From assembly GCA_965216915.1 (NCBI GenBank), contig CBDCGS010000010.1, positions 682,001-746,000 of the forward strand: DNA of 64,000 nucleotides, written 5' to 3'. The translations under genes and the position numbers were made by a program. Positions within the stretch are counted from its first letter, which is position 1, and every line of letters begins with the position of its first letter. The stretch comes from CBDCGS01 sp965216915 (GTDB lineage Bacteria > Pseudomonadota > Alphaproteobacteria > UBA828). Positions 8,041 through 17,042 of the stretch are shown here, in pieces. Below the pieces are notes generated by a model. The model did not search any database. It was given only the letters and a program-made list of their open reading frames with translations, and had not been told where the DNA came from.

Positions 8041-8943
8041 TTACTTCTGGGCTGCCTTGCGACGCCGCCTGGCAACCACCGCACCGATGCCGAGGAGGCC
8101 GGCGCCGAGCAGGCCGATCGTGGCCGGCTCAGGAACGACGAAGATGATGTTGGTCTCGTCGCGCACGTGGTACGGCGTGTTGATGTTGCTGGTGCCCTGG
8201 AGCTCACCGAGGGCCGCCGCCAGGATCCCGCTGGTGTCGAGCGTGAACGCGTCCTGCAGGATGGACAGGCGGAAGTTGAAGTCGCCGATCGCGGTGATGC
8301 TGTTGACGAGGGTCGCCGCGATGGTGGCTTCGGGCGCGCCATCAGCCGTCCAGAACTCGCCGGCGCTGCCGTCCATGCCCAAGGTCACGATGAGCGTGCC
8401 GTCAACCAGGTTCGCCTCGCAGTCGCCGCCGTTGCCGACGTCGCCCGGATCACACGCGACGCTGTTGCCGCCCGTGGCCCCGGAAAGCGGGTTCGGGTTG
8501 TTGTCGGCCGTGAACTCCTGCGTGGTGTCGAGGTAGAACGCCACCATCGCGTCGTTCACGAGACCGAGGTCGGTCGCGAAACCGGCGTGCGGGCCGAACG
8601 TGTAATTGAAGTTGCCGCCGCCGACTGCAACCTTGCTGACAACCTCTGCTTCGAACACGGCGGTCAGCTCAAGGCCGGCCGCGCCCGGGTTGAACTGACC
8701 CGTGCCGGGGTTGACCGCCTCGAAGACCGCGATGCCCCGCAGGGTGTCGCCCACATCGAGATTGCCGTCGCCATCGATATCGTTGTCGATGATCTCGAAC
8801 GACAGGTCATCCCAGGTCGTGCCTTCGCCGCCGAACAGGCTGTCGATTTGAGCCTGAGTCTGAGCGTCGGCGGTCGATGCCATCGCGCTCAGTCCGATCA
8901 GCGCGCCAGCCGCGATTGCGGTAATGGGAAGAGCTTTGCGCAT
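8041..8943 (-). CDS. PEP-CTERM sorting-domain protein (exosortase substrate)
   Basis: 300 residues. Signal peptide about 1-27 (ending STADA). Residues 53-66 carry a calcium-loop-like DxDGDGNLDxGD, as in dockerin or EF-hand loops. The last 31 residues are a classic PEP-CTERM signal: VPEP at 270-273, a hydrophobic span rich in Gly/Leu, then RRRRK at 292-296. Exosortase A recognises this tail and processes such proteins for the cell surface, in association with exopolysaccharide. The mature domain of about 240 residues is Asn/Gly/Asp-rich and resembles no enzyme I know. An AAGGA motif precedes the ATG. It is monocistronic: terminator behind it and a sigma-54 promoter in front. Confidence 0.93.
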   Translation of the reverse strand: MRKALPITAIAAGALIGLSAMASTADAQTQAQIDSLFGGEGTTWDDLSFEIIDNDIDGDGNLDVGDTLRGIAVFEAVNPGTGQFNPGAAGLELTAVFEAEVVSKVAVGGGNFNYTFGPHAGFATDLGLVNDAMVAFYLDTTQEFTADNNPNPLSGATGGNSVACDPGDVGNGGDCEANLVDGTLIVTLGMDGSAGEFWTADGAPEATIAATLVNSITAIGDFNFRLSILQDAFTLDTSGILAAALGELQGTSNINTPYHVRDETNIIFVVPEPATIGLLGAGLLGIGAVVARRRRKAAQK

Positions 8944-8995
8944 CGGTTTGTTTCCTTAGCTTAAGATCAAGAGTTCGTGCATTCGCCGCAATCCT

Positions 8996-9011
8996 TGCAA
9001 GCCCCATGCCA
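8996..9011 (-). promoter_or_regulatory. Sigma-54 (-24/-12) promoter of the PEP-CTERM gene
   Basis: On the minus strand the sequence reads TGGCATG-GGGC-TTGCA, matching the RpoN consensus TGGCACG-N4-TTGC at all but one base with exact GG-N10-GC spacing. The predicted start point is near 8985, giving a leader of about 42 bases to the ATG at 8943. In known exosortase-A systems PEP-CTERM genes are driven by RpoN with the PrsK/PrsR two-component pair; I infer the same here. prsK/prsR and the enhancer sites are not recognised in this window. Confidence 0.85.
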
Positions 9012-9387
9012 AGATTTTTTCTATAGTTTTTTCAATGTGTTAACGGGACGATGATCATCCGCTATGCCGAATGTGTAAAGAAAATTTACGGATTCTCGAC
9101 CCCGAGCCGGACCGCTCTCGCCGCGCGTTACCGCCGGACTTTAAGAATTGTTTATTTTTTTCAAAAGGTTGGCTTGAAACCCGACGTGCTGGGCGGGTGT
9201 CGGATTCTTTTACAAGAGGTGTCAGGACGTCGGACAACGGCGCTCCGGGAGAAACCTAATTATCCGAGATATAAGAGAAAATCGGCCCGTGGCGGGGGCA
9301 GGGGGCACGCGATTCGGTGACAATCACCCGATCCGCCCCGGCAGGGCCGCTCAACCGCGCATCGATGCGGCCGCGGTCCCTTCGGCG
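9012..9387. other. Intergenic stretch between PEP-CTERM promoter and TPR gene end
   Basis: About 375 bases without a supportable gene. The part nearest the promoter is AT-rich (runs of T at 9015-9032 and 9155-9165), the rest returns to genome-average GC. Enhancer-binding sites for the sigma-54 activator would be expected here (80-200 bases upstream of the start point), but I could not pick out a convincing repeated motif. No terminator is evident after the TPR gene, which ends at 9388. Confidence 0.5.
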
Positions 9388-12300
9388 CTACGGGGTCTCG
9401 GCCAGCTCCGCGAGCAACGCCTCGGCGGCGCTCCGCTCCTTGAAGGGGTGGTCCGCGGCAAGCAGCGTTTCGAGGATCTGGCGCGCCTGCGTCGGATCAC
9501 CGGATGCCGCCAAAGACCGCGCCACGAGATATTGGAGCTCCGGCCGCTCCGGCGCATTCGCGGTGGCTTGCTGGAGAACCTCAACCGCCCGGCCGTGCTC
9601 GCCGCGCGCGGCCAATATGATGCCGAGCGTGCGCAGCGCGTCCGCGTTGTCGTCGGTCAACGCGGCCGCCTGGGTTGCGTGATCGAGCGCTGTGTCGAGG
9701 TCGTCGAGGGCCATGTGGGCGAGCGCCAGGCCGTGATGCCCCAGCCAATAGTCCGGGTCTGTGTCGACGGCCGCTTGGTAGCTTGCAACGGCCTCCGCGT
9801 GCCGGTCGAGCTTGCCGTAGTGAATGCCCAGGATGACGCGGGTCAGCGTGTCGGTGGGGTGCCTGTCAAGCCACTCGACCAACGTGCGGAGGCTCGCCTC
9901 GCGATCGCCGAGAGCCCAGTAGGTCGCCGCCAGTCTCTGCGCGACCGAGCCCCGGTCTTGGCGGCCCAGAGATCGCTCGAAATGCGCGATCGCCGCCTGC
10001 CCGTCGCCGGATGCCAAGGCGATCCGCCCGAGCATCTCGTCGGTCAGGGGGCTCTCAGGCGCAAGTGTTTGGAGTTCACCCGCGGTCTCCGACGCGTCGC
10101 TCACCCGGCCCGCTTGGAGCTGCGCCTCGGCCAAGGAGAAGCGCGCCAGCAGGTTTTCGGCGTCAAGCGCGATCGCCCGCCGAAAATCCGCGATCGCGTC
10201 GTCGGGGTGATCGAGCCGAAGATGCGCGCCGGCCCTGACCGCCAGGGCGTCGGAGAAATCGGGGTAGGCCGCGAGAACCGGCTCGACCACCGTCAGCGCC
10301 GCCCCGGGCTCTCCGGTCTCCAGCGCCAACCGGGCGCGCAGCGTTTGGACCATCGGGTGATCCGGTGTCTTCTCGAGCAATGTGGCGGTCGCCCGCCCGG
10401 CCTCCGTCAAGTCGCCGTTCGCGATCAGGAGCTGCGCCAGCCGGTAGATTGTCGGCAGATGGTCGGGCAGCCGGGCGGCCGCGTCCCGGAAGGCCTGCAG
10501 GCCGAGCGCCGGCTGACCGCCGGCATTGCGCGCGCGCGCCAGCGCCCAATAGGCGCGGGCGAGGTGGTCGGTGAGTGCATTGAGGCTGGCTCCGGCATCC
10601 GCCTGCTCGGCATCGTCGGCGCTTTCCGCCCGTGCGCGCTCGAGCCTGTCCTCCAGCACGCCGACCAATTTCGCGAGCGTGGCGCCGGCCTGGTCGTACG
10701 CGCCGGCCTCGCTGTGGGCGCGCGCTAGAACCTCGAGCGCAATGCGACTGGTCGGGTTCGCCTGTACGACAGGCTGAATCACCGCGACCGCGCGGAGCGG
10801 ATTCCCGGCGCTCAAATGGAGGGTCGCCAGCTTCGCGCTCGGACGAATGCTCTCGGGCGCGTGCTCGACCGCCCTCTCCAGGTGTTGCTGAGCGGTTTGG
10901 GTGTCGCCGTCGCGCAGCGCGAGATCGGACAAGCGCACGAGAAGGCCGGGGTTTGTGGGGTGCGCCGCCACGGCCGAGGCGAGCACCGAACGCGCCTCCG
11001 GGCCTCTGCCCGTCGCAATGAGCACATTGGCGAGGTTGACGCTCGCGCCGGGCGCATTGGGCGAGATTTCCAGCGCCTTGCGGAATTGTGCTTCGGCTTC
11101 TCCGAACCGCCCAGCCGCTGCGTGGACCGCGCCGGCCATGGTGGGGGGGACGGGGCTGTCGGGTCGGGTTTCTTGAATGCTCAGAGCGATTTCGAGCGCT
11201 TTGGTGTAGTCGCCACGCGAAAGATGAGCCCGAAACATCCGGAACCGCGTTGCGTCCAGCGTCGGATCGATCTGGAATGCTCGTTCCAGGTCCGCGATGC
11301 CCTCGTCTTGATGGCCAAGCCCGACCTTGAGGAGGCCGAGTTGCCCCAGCGCGTCTGCGTTTTCGGGGTTGAGCGCGGCGAAGCGGGCCAAATATTCCAG
11401 GCCCTTGTCGAAGTCGGCGTTTTGAATTGCCGCGCTCGCCATCAGCGCGACCATGCGTGGATTATCGGTATCCCCGAAGCGCTCGAGCGCGGTCAGCGCT
11501 TCCATGACCCGGCCGAGCCTCAGCAGCGTGGTCGCGAGCATCAGCTGCGCGTCTTCCGAGACAGCGCGCGCGCCGGCGGCCGAGAGGTACCGATAGGCCT
11601 GCTCGTAGCTTTCCAGCGCGAACGATGCCGCGCCGGCGACCAGCAGCGCGCCGACGAAGTCCGAATCCTGATCCAGCGTGGTCAGGGCGTGGCTCAGGGC
11701 CCCGTTGACGTCGCCGGTCTTGTACGCGGCCATCGCCCGGAAATAGTTTGCCGTTCCGTGCTTCGGCAGCGCTTTCAAGACCTTGTCGAGAACCTCGATG
11801 GCTTCCTGATCATTGTCGGTCGCCACCAGGGCCCCGGCGAGCGGAATCTGATCGAACAGGTTATGCGGACGCTTCTCCACGAACCGACGATAGGCCGCAA
11901 GAGAACGTTCGAAGGCATTGATTCGAAACGCAAGGTCGCCCTCGATGCGGTCCACCTCGGGCGCCGTCGGGTGGTTTTCCCGGGCCTCCGCGAGCAGCGC
12001 CTCGGCGCCCTCCACGTCGCCTTTGTCGAGCGCCAGCACGGTGAGGGCGGCGATTGGGCTCACAAGGCTGCGGTCCAGCAGCCGGGCCTCGTTCAGCAGG
12101 CGCACGGCCTCCTCGCGGGCGCCGAGCGCGAGCTTTGCCTCACCATGAAGAGTCAGAATTTCCGCGCGATCACTGAGATTTTTGGCATCTTGCTCAGATA
12201 TTTTTTCGAGAACGTTCTCGAACTCCCCGCGTTTCAACCACGACCGCCCGAGTGTCGAGAACACACGCATGCCCGAGGCGCCCAGCGAGCGCGCGCGCTC

Positions 12301-12591
12301 GATTTCTTTCGCCGCGCCTTCGTAGCTCCCGAACGCAAAGTGGATCTCGCCAAGCCGGAGCCGCGCTTCGGCCATGTTGGGCTCGGCTTGCAGGGCGTTG
12401 CGAAGCTCGATGGACGCCGCACGCAAGCGCCCCTCGGACTGATGTGCGACGGCTCGCTGGAGGTGCTCTTCGGCGCTCAGGCTGTCGTCCCGGAGCAACG
12501 GTAACAGCACGATGACGGCGACGGCGAGGACGCCGAGGATGAGCACAGGGATGACGACACGTTTCCGTGTCAGGGCGCGAATGATCGCCAT
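9388..12591 (-). CDS. prsT: PrsT-type PEP-CTERM system TPR-repeat protein, membrane-anchored
   Basis: 1067 residues from ATG 12591 (GTG 12597 is also possible; neither has a clear ribosome binding site). Basic N-terminus RALTRKR, one hydrophobic anchor (about 13-35), then about 25 TPR units to the end; repeats such as AEARLRLGEIHFAFGSYEGAA and later ones ending A-x-x-P show the 34-residue period. The match is to the giant TPR protein found with exosortase A (PrsT family), thought to be a periplasmic scaffold in EPS assembly or export. Family members are often lipoproteins; this one has no Cys in the N-terminal region and should stay anchored by its signal helix. The deacetylase gene ends 250 bases upstream on the same strand. 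Confidence 0.85.
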   Translation of the reverse strand: MAIIRALTRKRVVIPVLILGVLAVAVIVLLPLLRDDSLSAEEHLQRAVAHQSEGRLRAASIELRNALQAEPNMAEARLRLGEIHFAFGSYEGAAKEIERARSLGASGMRVFSTLGRSWLKRGEFENVLEKISEQDAKNLSDRAEILTLHGEAKLALGAREEAVRLLNEARLLDRSLVSPIAALTVLALDKGDVEGAEALLAEARENHPTAPEVDRIEGDLAFRINAFERSLAAYRRFVEKRPHNLFDQIPLAGALVATDNDQEAIEVLDKVLKALPKHGTANYFRAMAAYKTGDVNGALSHALTTLDQDSDFVGALLVAGAASFALESYEQAYRYLSAAGARAVSEDAQLMLATTLLRLGRVMEALTALERFGDTDNPRMVALMASAAIQNADFDKGLEYLARFAALNPENADALGQLGLLKVGLGHQDEGIADLERAFQIDPTLDATRFRMFRAHLSRGDYTKALEIALSIQETRPDSPVPPTMAGAVHAAAGRFGEAEAQFRKALEISPNAPGASVNLANVLIATGRGPEARSVLASAVAAHPTNPGLLVRLSDLALRDGDTQTAQQHLERAVEHAPESIRPSAKLATLHLSAGNPLRAVAVIQPVVQANPTSRIALEVLARAHSEAGAYDQAGATLAKLVGVLEDRLERARAESADDAEQADAGASLNALTDHLARAYWALARARNAGGQPALGLQAFRDAAARLPDHLPTIYRLAQLLIANGDLTEAGRATATLLEKTPDHPMVQTLRARLALETGEPGAALTVVEPVLAAYPDFSDALAVRAGAHLRLDHPDDAIADFRRAIALDAENLLARFSLAEAQLQAGRVSDASETAGELQTLAPESPLTDEMLGRIALASGDGQAAIAHFERSLGRQDRGSVAQRLAATYWALGDREASLRTLVEWLDRHPTDTLTRVILGIHYGKLDRHAEAVASYQAAVDTDPDYWLGHHGLALAHMALDDLDTALDHATQAAALTDDNADALRTLGIILAARGEHGRAVEVLQQATANAPERPELQYLVARSLAASGDPTQARQILETLLAADHPFKERSAAEALLAELAETP

Positions 12592-12680
12592 TGGCACTAT
12601 GTCTCGGTTAAAGGCGCTATCGGGCGAGCCGCGCCTTGATTGGCGCTGCCGTTCGGCGTGGCCGACGGCGTTCGTCTCGC

Positions 12681-12695
12681 TGGCGCGAAGGTTGC
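12681..12695 (+). promoter_or_regulatory. Sigma-54-like promoter pointing away from the TPR gene
   Basis: TGGCGCG-AAGG-TTGCA on the + strand has exact GG-N10-GC spacing and differs from the RpoN consensus in one base. It lies in the 250-base gap between two minus-strand genes and would transcribe toward the 3' end of the deacetylase gene. The predicted transcript (from about 12707) covers a 19-codon open frame (12749-12808) and a GC-rich imperfect hairpin near 12810-12823. It may be a regulatory RNA promoter or a chance match. Confidence 0.4.
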
Positions 12696-12841
12696 ATGAT
12701 CAGGCAAATGGGACAACCGAAACACCGTCAACTTTCAGTGTACGGGGCATGATTAACCACGATCGTCGCCCTACCGTATGTGCCGATCGTCAACAATCCG
12801 TGAAATGAGGCCCGCGGGCGGGCTTGCGCGATGGCGTGGGA

Positions 12842-13933
12842 TCAGTCGCCGGGCGCCGCGCAGAGCCGCAAGATCGTGCCGGGGCTCGAGGGTGCGCCGC
12901 CGACCTCCGCTCGGAAAAAGCGGAGGTAGTCGTCGATGGTCCGCAGAAACGCGCTGAGCGCCTCATCGTCGCGGACATAGGGCGTGTGGCCGGGCGCGAG
13001 CGAAGGGCTGTGGTAGGTCAGCGAAAAGCAGCGCACCCCGGCACGCACCAGGCTCCGCGTTAGGCGGCGGAGGCCGGCGCCATCCACACCCTCGGGCGTC
13101 AGGCGGATGCGCTCGAGCATCCGGGCGCGCGCGAGAAGGCCAGGCAGATGAAGGGTCGTCGCGAGCCGGCCGAAGAGCCGCGGATAGAGCGCCGGCCCGA
13201 AGCGCGCCGCGTGGCCGGCGAAGCCCACGGAAAGCGGCAGCGCCAAGAGCCGGCGCTCGCGCCCAAACCAATAGGGCTCGGGCCCGAAGGCGCGGAAATC
13301 CGGGCCGCCATCGATCGTGAACGAGGTGCGCGGCACGATGCTGGCGTCGATCGTGTAGCCGAGCGCTTCCAGGCTCTCCGCGGTGTGCGGCCCGACGCCG
13401 TAGCGGCCAGCCTTGTAGACCGTCGGCCGGGTGCCGAAGCGCGCGGCGATCGCCTCGGTCAGCCGTGCGAGCTTCGCGCGCTCGAGCTCGGCCGGCAGGT
13501 TGCCGGGAAAGCTGTTTCGCCCGTTGACCGGCTCGTCGTCGGGCGGGTTGACCCAGGGGTGGAGGTGCGCGCCGATCTCGCAGGCGCCGGCCGCGCGGAA
13601 GCCCTCGAGGTGGCCGGCGGCCGTGTCGTCGGCAACCACGGGATAGTCGACGACATAGGTCGGGACGACGCCGTGGCGGGCGAAGATCTCTTGCGCACGG
13701 TGCTGGGCGGCGATCGCCGTCACGCGCGTGTTCTCGCGCGCATGCGGCTTTGCCCAATCGAACTCTTCCTCGGTGTCGATGATCACGACGAGCTGCGGGG
13801 GTGTTCCGCCGGGCATGCGCGCGATCCGGGCATCCGGTCCGGCACTTTGCGGCCGCAGCAGCGGCCAGCCCTCGCGCGGTGGTGCCACGCCGGCGGCACG
13901 CGGGGTCTGCCCAGGGAGGGCGGCGTCGGTCAC
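12842..13933 (-). CDS. WalW-type polysaccharide deacetylase family protein
   Basis: 363 residues. The start is taken at GTG 13933 because it overlaps the stop of the upstream decarboxylase (GTGA), the junction style of this operon; the first 45 residues are Pro/Ala-rich and variable. A NodB-like deacetylase core begins at LVVIIDTEEEFDW (48-60, metal Asp D53) and continues with EIGAHLHPW (119-127; H123 and H125 as metal ligands), then RAGRYGVG, the usual third motif. Such enzymes remove acetyl groups from a cell-surface polysaccharide. Deacetylases are common in exosortase-A/EPS loci, so the exopolysaccharide is a likely substrate. There is no signal peptide, which is odd for a periplasmic reaction. 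Confidence 0.75.
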   Translation of the reverse strand: MTDAALPGQTPRAAGVAPPREGWPLLRPQSAGPDARIARMPGGTPPQLVVIIDTEEEFDWAKPHARENTRVTAIAAQHRAQEIFARHGVVPTYVVDYPVVADDTAAGHLEGFRAAGACEIGAHLHPWVNPPDDEPVNGRNSFPGNLPAELERAKLARLTEAIAARFGTRPTVYKAGRYGVGPHTAESLEALGYTIDASIVPRTSFTIDGGPDFRAFGPEPYWFGRERRLLALPLSVGFAGHAARFGPALYPRLFGRLATTLHLPGLLARARMLERIRLTPEGVDGAGLRRLTRSLVRAGVRCFSLTYHSPSLAPGHTPYVRDDEALSAFLRTIDDYLRFFRAEVGGAPSSPGTILRLCAAPGD

Positions 13934-15198
13934 ACCAATATCTCGGCGGCGGGCGGATGGCCGAGAAAGGCGTCCGGGCTCGCGCTCCGCCCGTAGGCAC
14001 CCGACTGGAAGATAACCACGAGGTCGCCGACCTCGGCCCGCGGCACCGCGATCTTGTCGGCGAGCAGATCGAGGGGCGTGCAGAGGCAGCCGACGACCGA
14101 GGCGGTTTCGTCGGCCGGCGCGCTCATCCGGTTGCCGATCGCCACCGGATAGTTGCGGCGCAGCACCTGCCCGAAGTTGCCGGATGCGGCGAGCTGATGA
14201 TGCAGGCCGCCGTCGGTGACCAGGAAGACCTGTCCGCGCGAGTCCTTGCGGTCGATCACACGCGCGACGTAGAGGCCCGCTTCGCCGACGATGAAGCGGC
14301 CGAGCTCGACGATGACCTGGGCCTCGGCGCTCAGGCTGGCGCGCAGCTGCGGCATGAGCCCCGCAAGGTGTCGCCCGACGGCGGCGACGTCGAGCGGCTG
14401 GTCCTTCGGAAAGTAGGGGATGCCGAAGCCGCCCCCGATGTTCAGATGATGCACCGGGCCCGGCGCCTGCGCGGCGAGGCGGCCGGCGAGTGCGGCGGTC
14501 TGGTCGAGCGCGTCGCAAAGCAGCGCCGTGCTCAAGTTTTGCGAGCCCGCGAAGATGTGGAATCCGACGAACTCGACCGCCTGCATCGGCGGCGACGCGA
14601 GCACTGCGGGCACGGCCTCGGCATCGATGCCGAATTGCTGCGCGCCGCCCCCCATGCGCATGCCCGACGATTTCACCTCGAAATCCGGATTGACGCGGAG
14701 CGCCACGCGGGGCCGCAGGCCGGCCGCCGTGGCGACGGTGGCGATGCGCGCCAGCTCCGCCGCGGATTCCACATGGATCGTGATGCCCGCCGCGACCGCC
14801 TGCGCAAGCTCCGCATCGGTCTTTCCCGGCCCGGCGAAGCTCACGTCGGCGGCGGCGACACCGGTGTCGAGCGCGGTGTGCATCTCGCCCGCAGACGCCA
14901 CGTCGAAGCCGTCGACGAGGCCTGACAAGTGGTGCACCACCGCGGGGAAGGGGTTGGCTTTGACCGCGTAGTGGAGCGCCACGTCGGTGGGCAAACGGTC
15001 GCGCAGCAGCGCGACCCGCTCGGCGAGCTTGGCGCGGTCGTAGGCGAAAAAGGGCGTGGTGCCGACACGCGCGGCGAGCCGGGGCAGCGGCACACCGCCA
15101 ACCATCAAGACACCGTTCTCCACCGCGTAGTGGCCGATTGCGGGATGCGGCGCCGCGGGGGCGGCGGCCTTGTCGTTCGCCGGTGCCGCGGCGCTCAT
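13930..15198 (-). CDS. Pyridoxal-dependent decarboxylase, exosortase A system-associated
   Basis: 422 residues of the fold-III (DAP/ornithine decarboxylase) type. The PLP lysine is K80 in LHYAVKANPFP, the glycine-rich phosphate loop is LNIGGGFGIPYF, and C-x-C-T-P-L-D at about 360 is the dimer-interface catalytic motif. The start ATG 15198 overlaps the ligase stop (ATGA). The subfamily is known only from exosortase-A loci next to an acyl-CoA ligase, an ACP and hydrolases. The expected reaction is decarboxylation of a basic or meso-diamino acid to an amine; the true substrate is unknown. It could supply the amino group for the LuxI-like acyltransferase at 4867, which is my inference. Confidence 0.87.
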   Translation of the reverse strand: MSAAAPANDKAAAPAAPHPAIGHYAVENGVLMVGGVPLPRLAARVGTTPFFAYDRAKLAERVALLRDRLPTDVALHYAVKANPFPAVVHHLSGLVDGFDVASAGEMHTALDTGVAAADVSFAGPGKTDAELAQAVAAGITIHVESAAELARIATVATAAGLRPRVALRVNPDFEVKSSGMRMGGGAQQFGIDAEAVPAVLASPPMQAVEFVGFHIFAGSQNLSTALLCDALDQTAALAGRLAAQAPGPVHHLNIGGGFGIPYFPKDQPLDVAAVGRHLAGLMPQLRASLSAEAQVIVELGRFIVGEAGLYVARVIDRKDSRGQVFLVTDGGLHHQLAASGNFGQVLRRNYPVAIGNRMSAPADETASVVGCLCTPLDLLADKIAVPRAEVGDLVVIFQSGAYGRSASPDAFLGHPPAAEILV

Positions 15199-16805
15199 CC
15201 GTTGGCTGCCTTCGCCGGCGCGGCTTCGAACGCGGTCTGGTGGCTCACCGCGAGGCCGGAGCGGTCGATCTTGCCGTTGGGCGTGCGGGGAAGCGTCTCG
15301 CGGGCGACGATCACGCCCGGCACCATATATCCGGGAAGCCGCGTTCGGCATTCGACGAGCAGCGCGTCGGTGTCGAGCGCGGCGCCGTCCTTCGCCGTCG
15401 CGACCACGACGATGCCTTGGCCGAGCTCCGCGTGAGGCGCGCCGAAGGCCACCGCCTCGCCGACCAGGCCGCTCGCCAACACCGCTTCCTCCACCTCGGT
15501 CGGGCTCACGCGATAGCCGGACGTCTTGATCATCTCGTCGCGCCGTCCGACGAAGTAGAGAAAGCCCTTCTCGTCGGCGTAGACGATGTCACCCGACCAA
15601 ACTGCGATCTCGGTCAGGGGCCGCTGCGCGGGCTGACCCGGTGCCGGGCGAAAGCGTTCCGCCGTGCGCTCGGGATCGTTCCAATAGCCTTGCGCGACGA
15701 GCGCGCCGCGATGTACCAGCTCGCCTTTCTCGCCGGGCACGCAGGGCGTGCCGTCAGGGCGCACCACCAGAATCTCGGCGTTCGGGATGGCCTTGCCGAT
15801 GGAGTTGGGCCGCCGGTCGACCTCCGCCGGATCGAGGTAGGTGGAGCGAAACGCCTCGGTGAGGCCGTACATGAGGAAGGGCTTGGCCTTGGGAAAGACC
15901 GCGCGCAGTCGCTGCAAGAGATCGCGCGGCATGTGTCCGCCCGTGTTCGCGAAATAGCGCAGATGTGGCGTTGCCTCCGCGGGCCAGTCGAGGCGCGCGA
16001 GCTGGTGCCAGAGCGTCGGGACGCCGGTGAGCCCCGTGATGCGGTGCTTGGCACAGGCCCGCGCGACATCGCGCGCGATCAGGAAGTCGAGCAGCACAAG
16101 CTCGGCCCCGGCGCAGAACGCGGTCGTGATCTGGCTGAACCCGGCATCGAAGCTAAAGGGCAAGACGGAGAGGATGCGGTCGCGCGCGTCGTTTTCGAGG
16201 TAGCTCGAGACGCTTTCCGCGCCCGCGACGATATTGCGATGCGAGAGCACGACACCCTTGGGACGGCCGGTGCTGCCCGAGGTGTAGAGGATCGCCGCGA
16301 GGTCGGCATCGATGCCGCGCACCGGCGCGCCCTCCGTCGTCGATGGATGGTTCAGCGCGTCCCACGGTTGGGTCGGGATGGCTGACGCGGGCGTGTCCTC
16401 GCTGGCCGCGGCATCGGTCAGGATGACGTGCTGCAGCGCCGTCGCCTCGCACAACTGCGCGGCGATCGTGCCCAGGCGCGCCGTCGTGGTGATCAGGATG
16501 CGGGCACCCGAATCGGCTAGAATGTGGAGCACCTGGGGGGCCTTGAGGTGCGGATTGATCGGCACGAGCACGCCGCCGCCCGCCGTGGTGCCGAACATCG
16601 CGACGACGCACGGAATGTTTTTCTCGAGGTAGATCGCGACCCGGTCGCCCTTGATCAGGCCTTGGGCCGCGAGGCCCCGCGCGACGCCCGTCACCTGCTG
16701 CCAGAGCGTGCCATAGTCGAGCGTCGTCGCGCCCCGTGTCAGCGCGGGTGTCGCGGGCGCCGTGCGCGCCCGGCCGGCGATCAGATCGTGAAGGAGCCTG
16801 CTCAA
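15195..16805 (-). CDS. Acyl-CoA ligase (AMP-forming), exosortase A system-associated
   Basis: 536 residues of the adenylate-forming superfamily: P-loop YTSGSTGRPKG at 174-184, YGLTEAF in the middle, the hinge motif DEMIKTSGYRVSP, and the catalytic lysine in RTPNGKIDRS near 512. The first residues MSRLLHDLI fit the conserved start of the subfamily; the only in-frame start available is TTG 16805, without a good ribosome binding site. It would activate a fatty or other carboxylic acid and load it on CoA or on the ACP encoded divergently at 17043. Stop and next start overlap, so ligase, decarboxylase and deacetylase are one operon. Confidence 0.88.
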   Translation of the reverse strand: MSRLLHDLIAGRARTAPATPALTRGATTLDYGTLWQQVTGVARGLAAQGLIKGDRVAIYLEKNIPCVVAMFGTTAGGGVLVPINPHLKAPQVLHILADSGARILITTTARLGTIAAQLCEATALQHVILTDAAASEDTPASAIPTQPWDALNHPSTTEGAPVRGIDADLAAILYTSGSTGRPKGVVLSHRNIVAGAESVSSYLENDARDRILSVLPFSFDAGFSQITTAFCAGAELVLLDFLIARDVARACAKHRITGLTGVPTLWHQLARLDWPAEATPHLRYFANTGGHMPRDLLQRLRAVFPKAKPFLMYGLTEAFRSTYLDPAEVDRRPNSIGKAIPNAEILVVRPDGTPCVPGEKGELVHRGALVAQGYWNDPERTAERFRPAPGQPAQRPLTEIAVWSGDIVYADEKGFLYFVGRRDEMIKTSGYRVSPTEVEEAVLASGLVGEAVAFGAPHAELGQGIVVVATAKDGAALDTDALLVECRTRLPGYMVPGVIVARETLPRTPNGKIDRSGLAVSHQTAFEAAPAKAANG

Positions 16806-17042
16806 CGGTTCAGCGGTGGTTTCGGAATGATTGAGAAAGGTTGACGCCAGATTGCCATAATTCGGTGGAAACTTCGTTGCGAATCAGGGTCTCGTGCGCG
16901 GGGTTGCGTCTTGCAGGCCCGCGCGAATATATGCAGCAGCGCGAAGCCTGGCGCGGCGGCCGTAAAGAGTCCGTTCACCGCCCCCATGCGATGACGACCG
17001 GCACGGCCGCACGCGGCGGCGGATCGGCGCGAAGGGAGATCG

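Noticed and set aside
9289..10728. 479-codon open frame on the + strand inside the TPR gene
   Set aside because: Antisense to a well-supported TPR protein; long open frames opposite GC-rich genes are expected, and the translation is Arg/Gly-rich without motifs.
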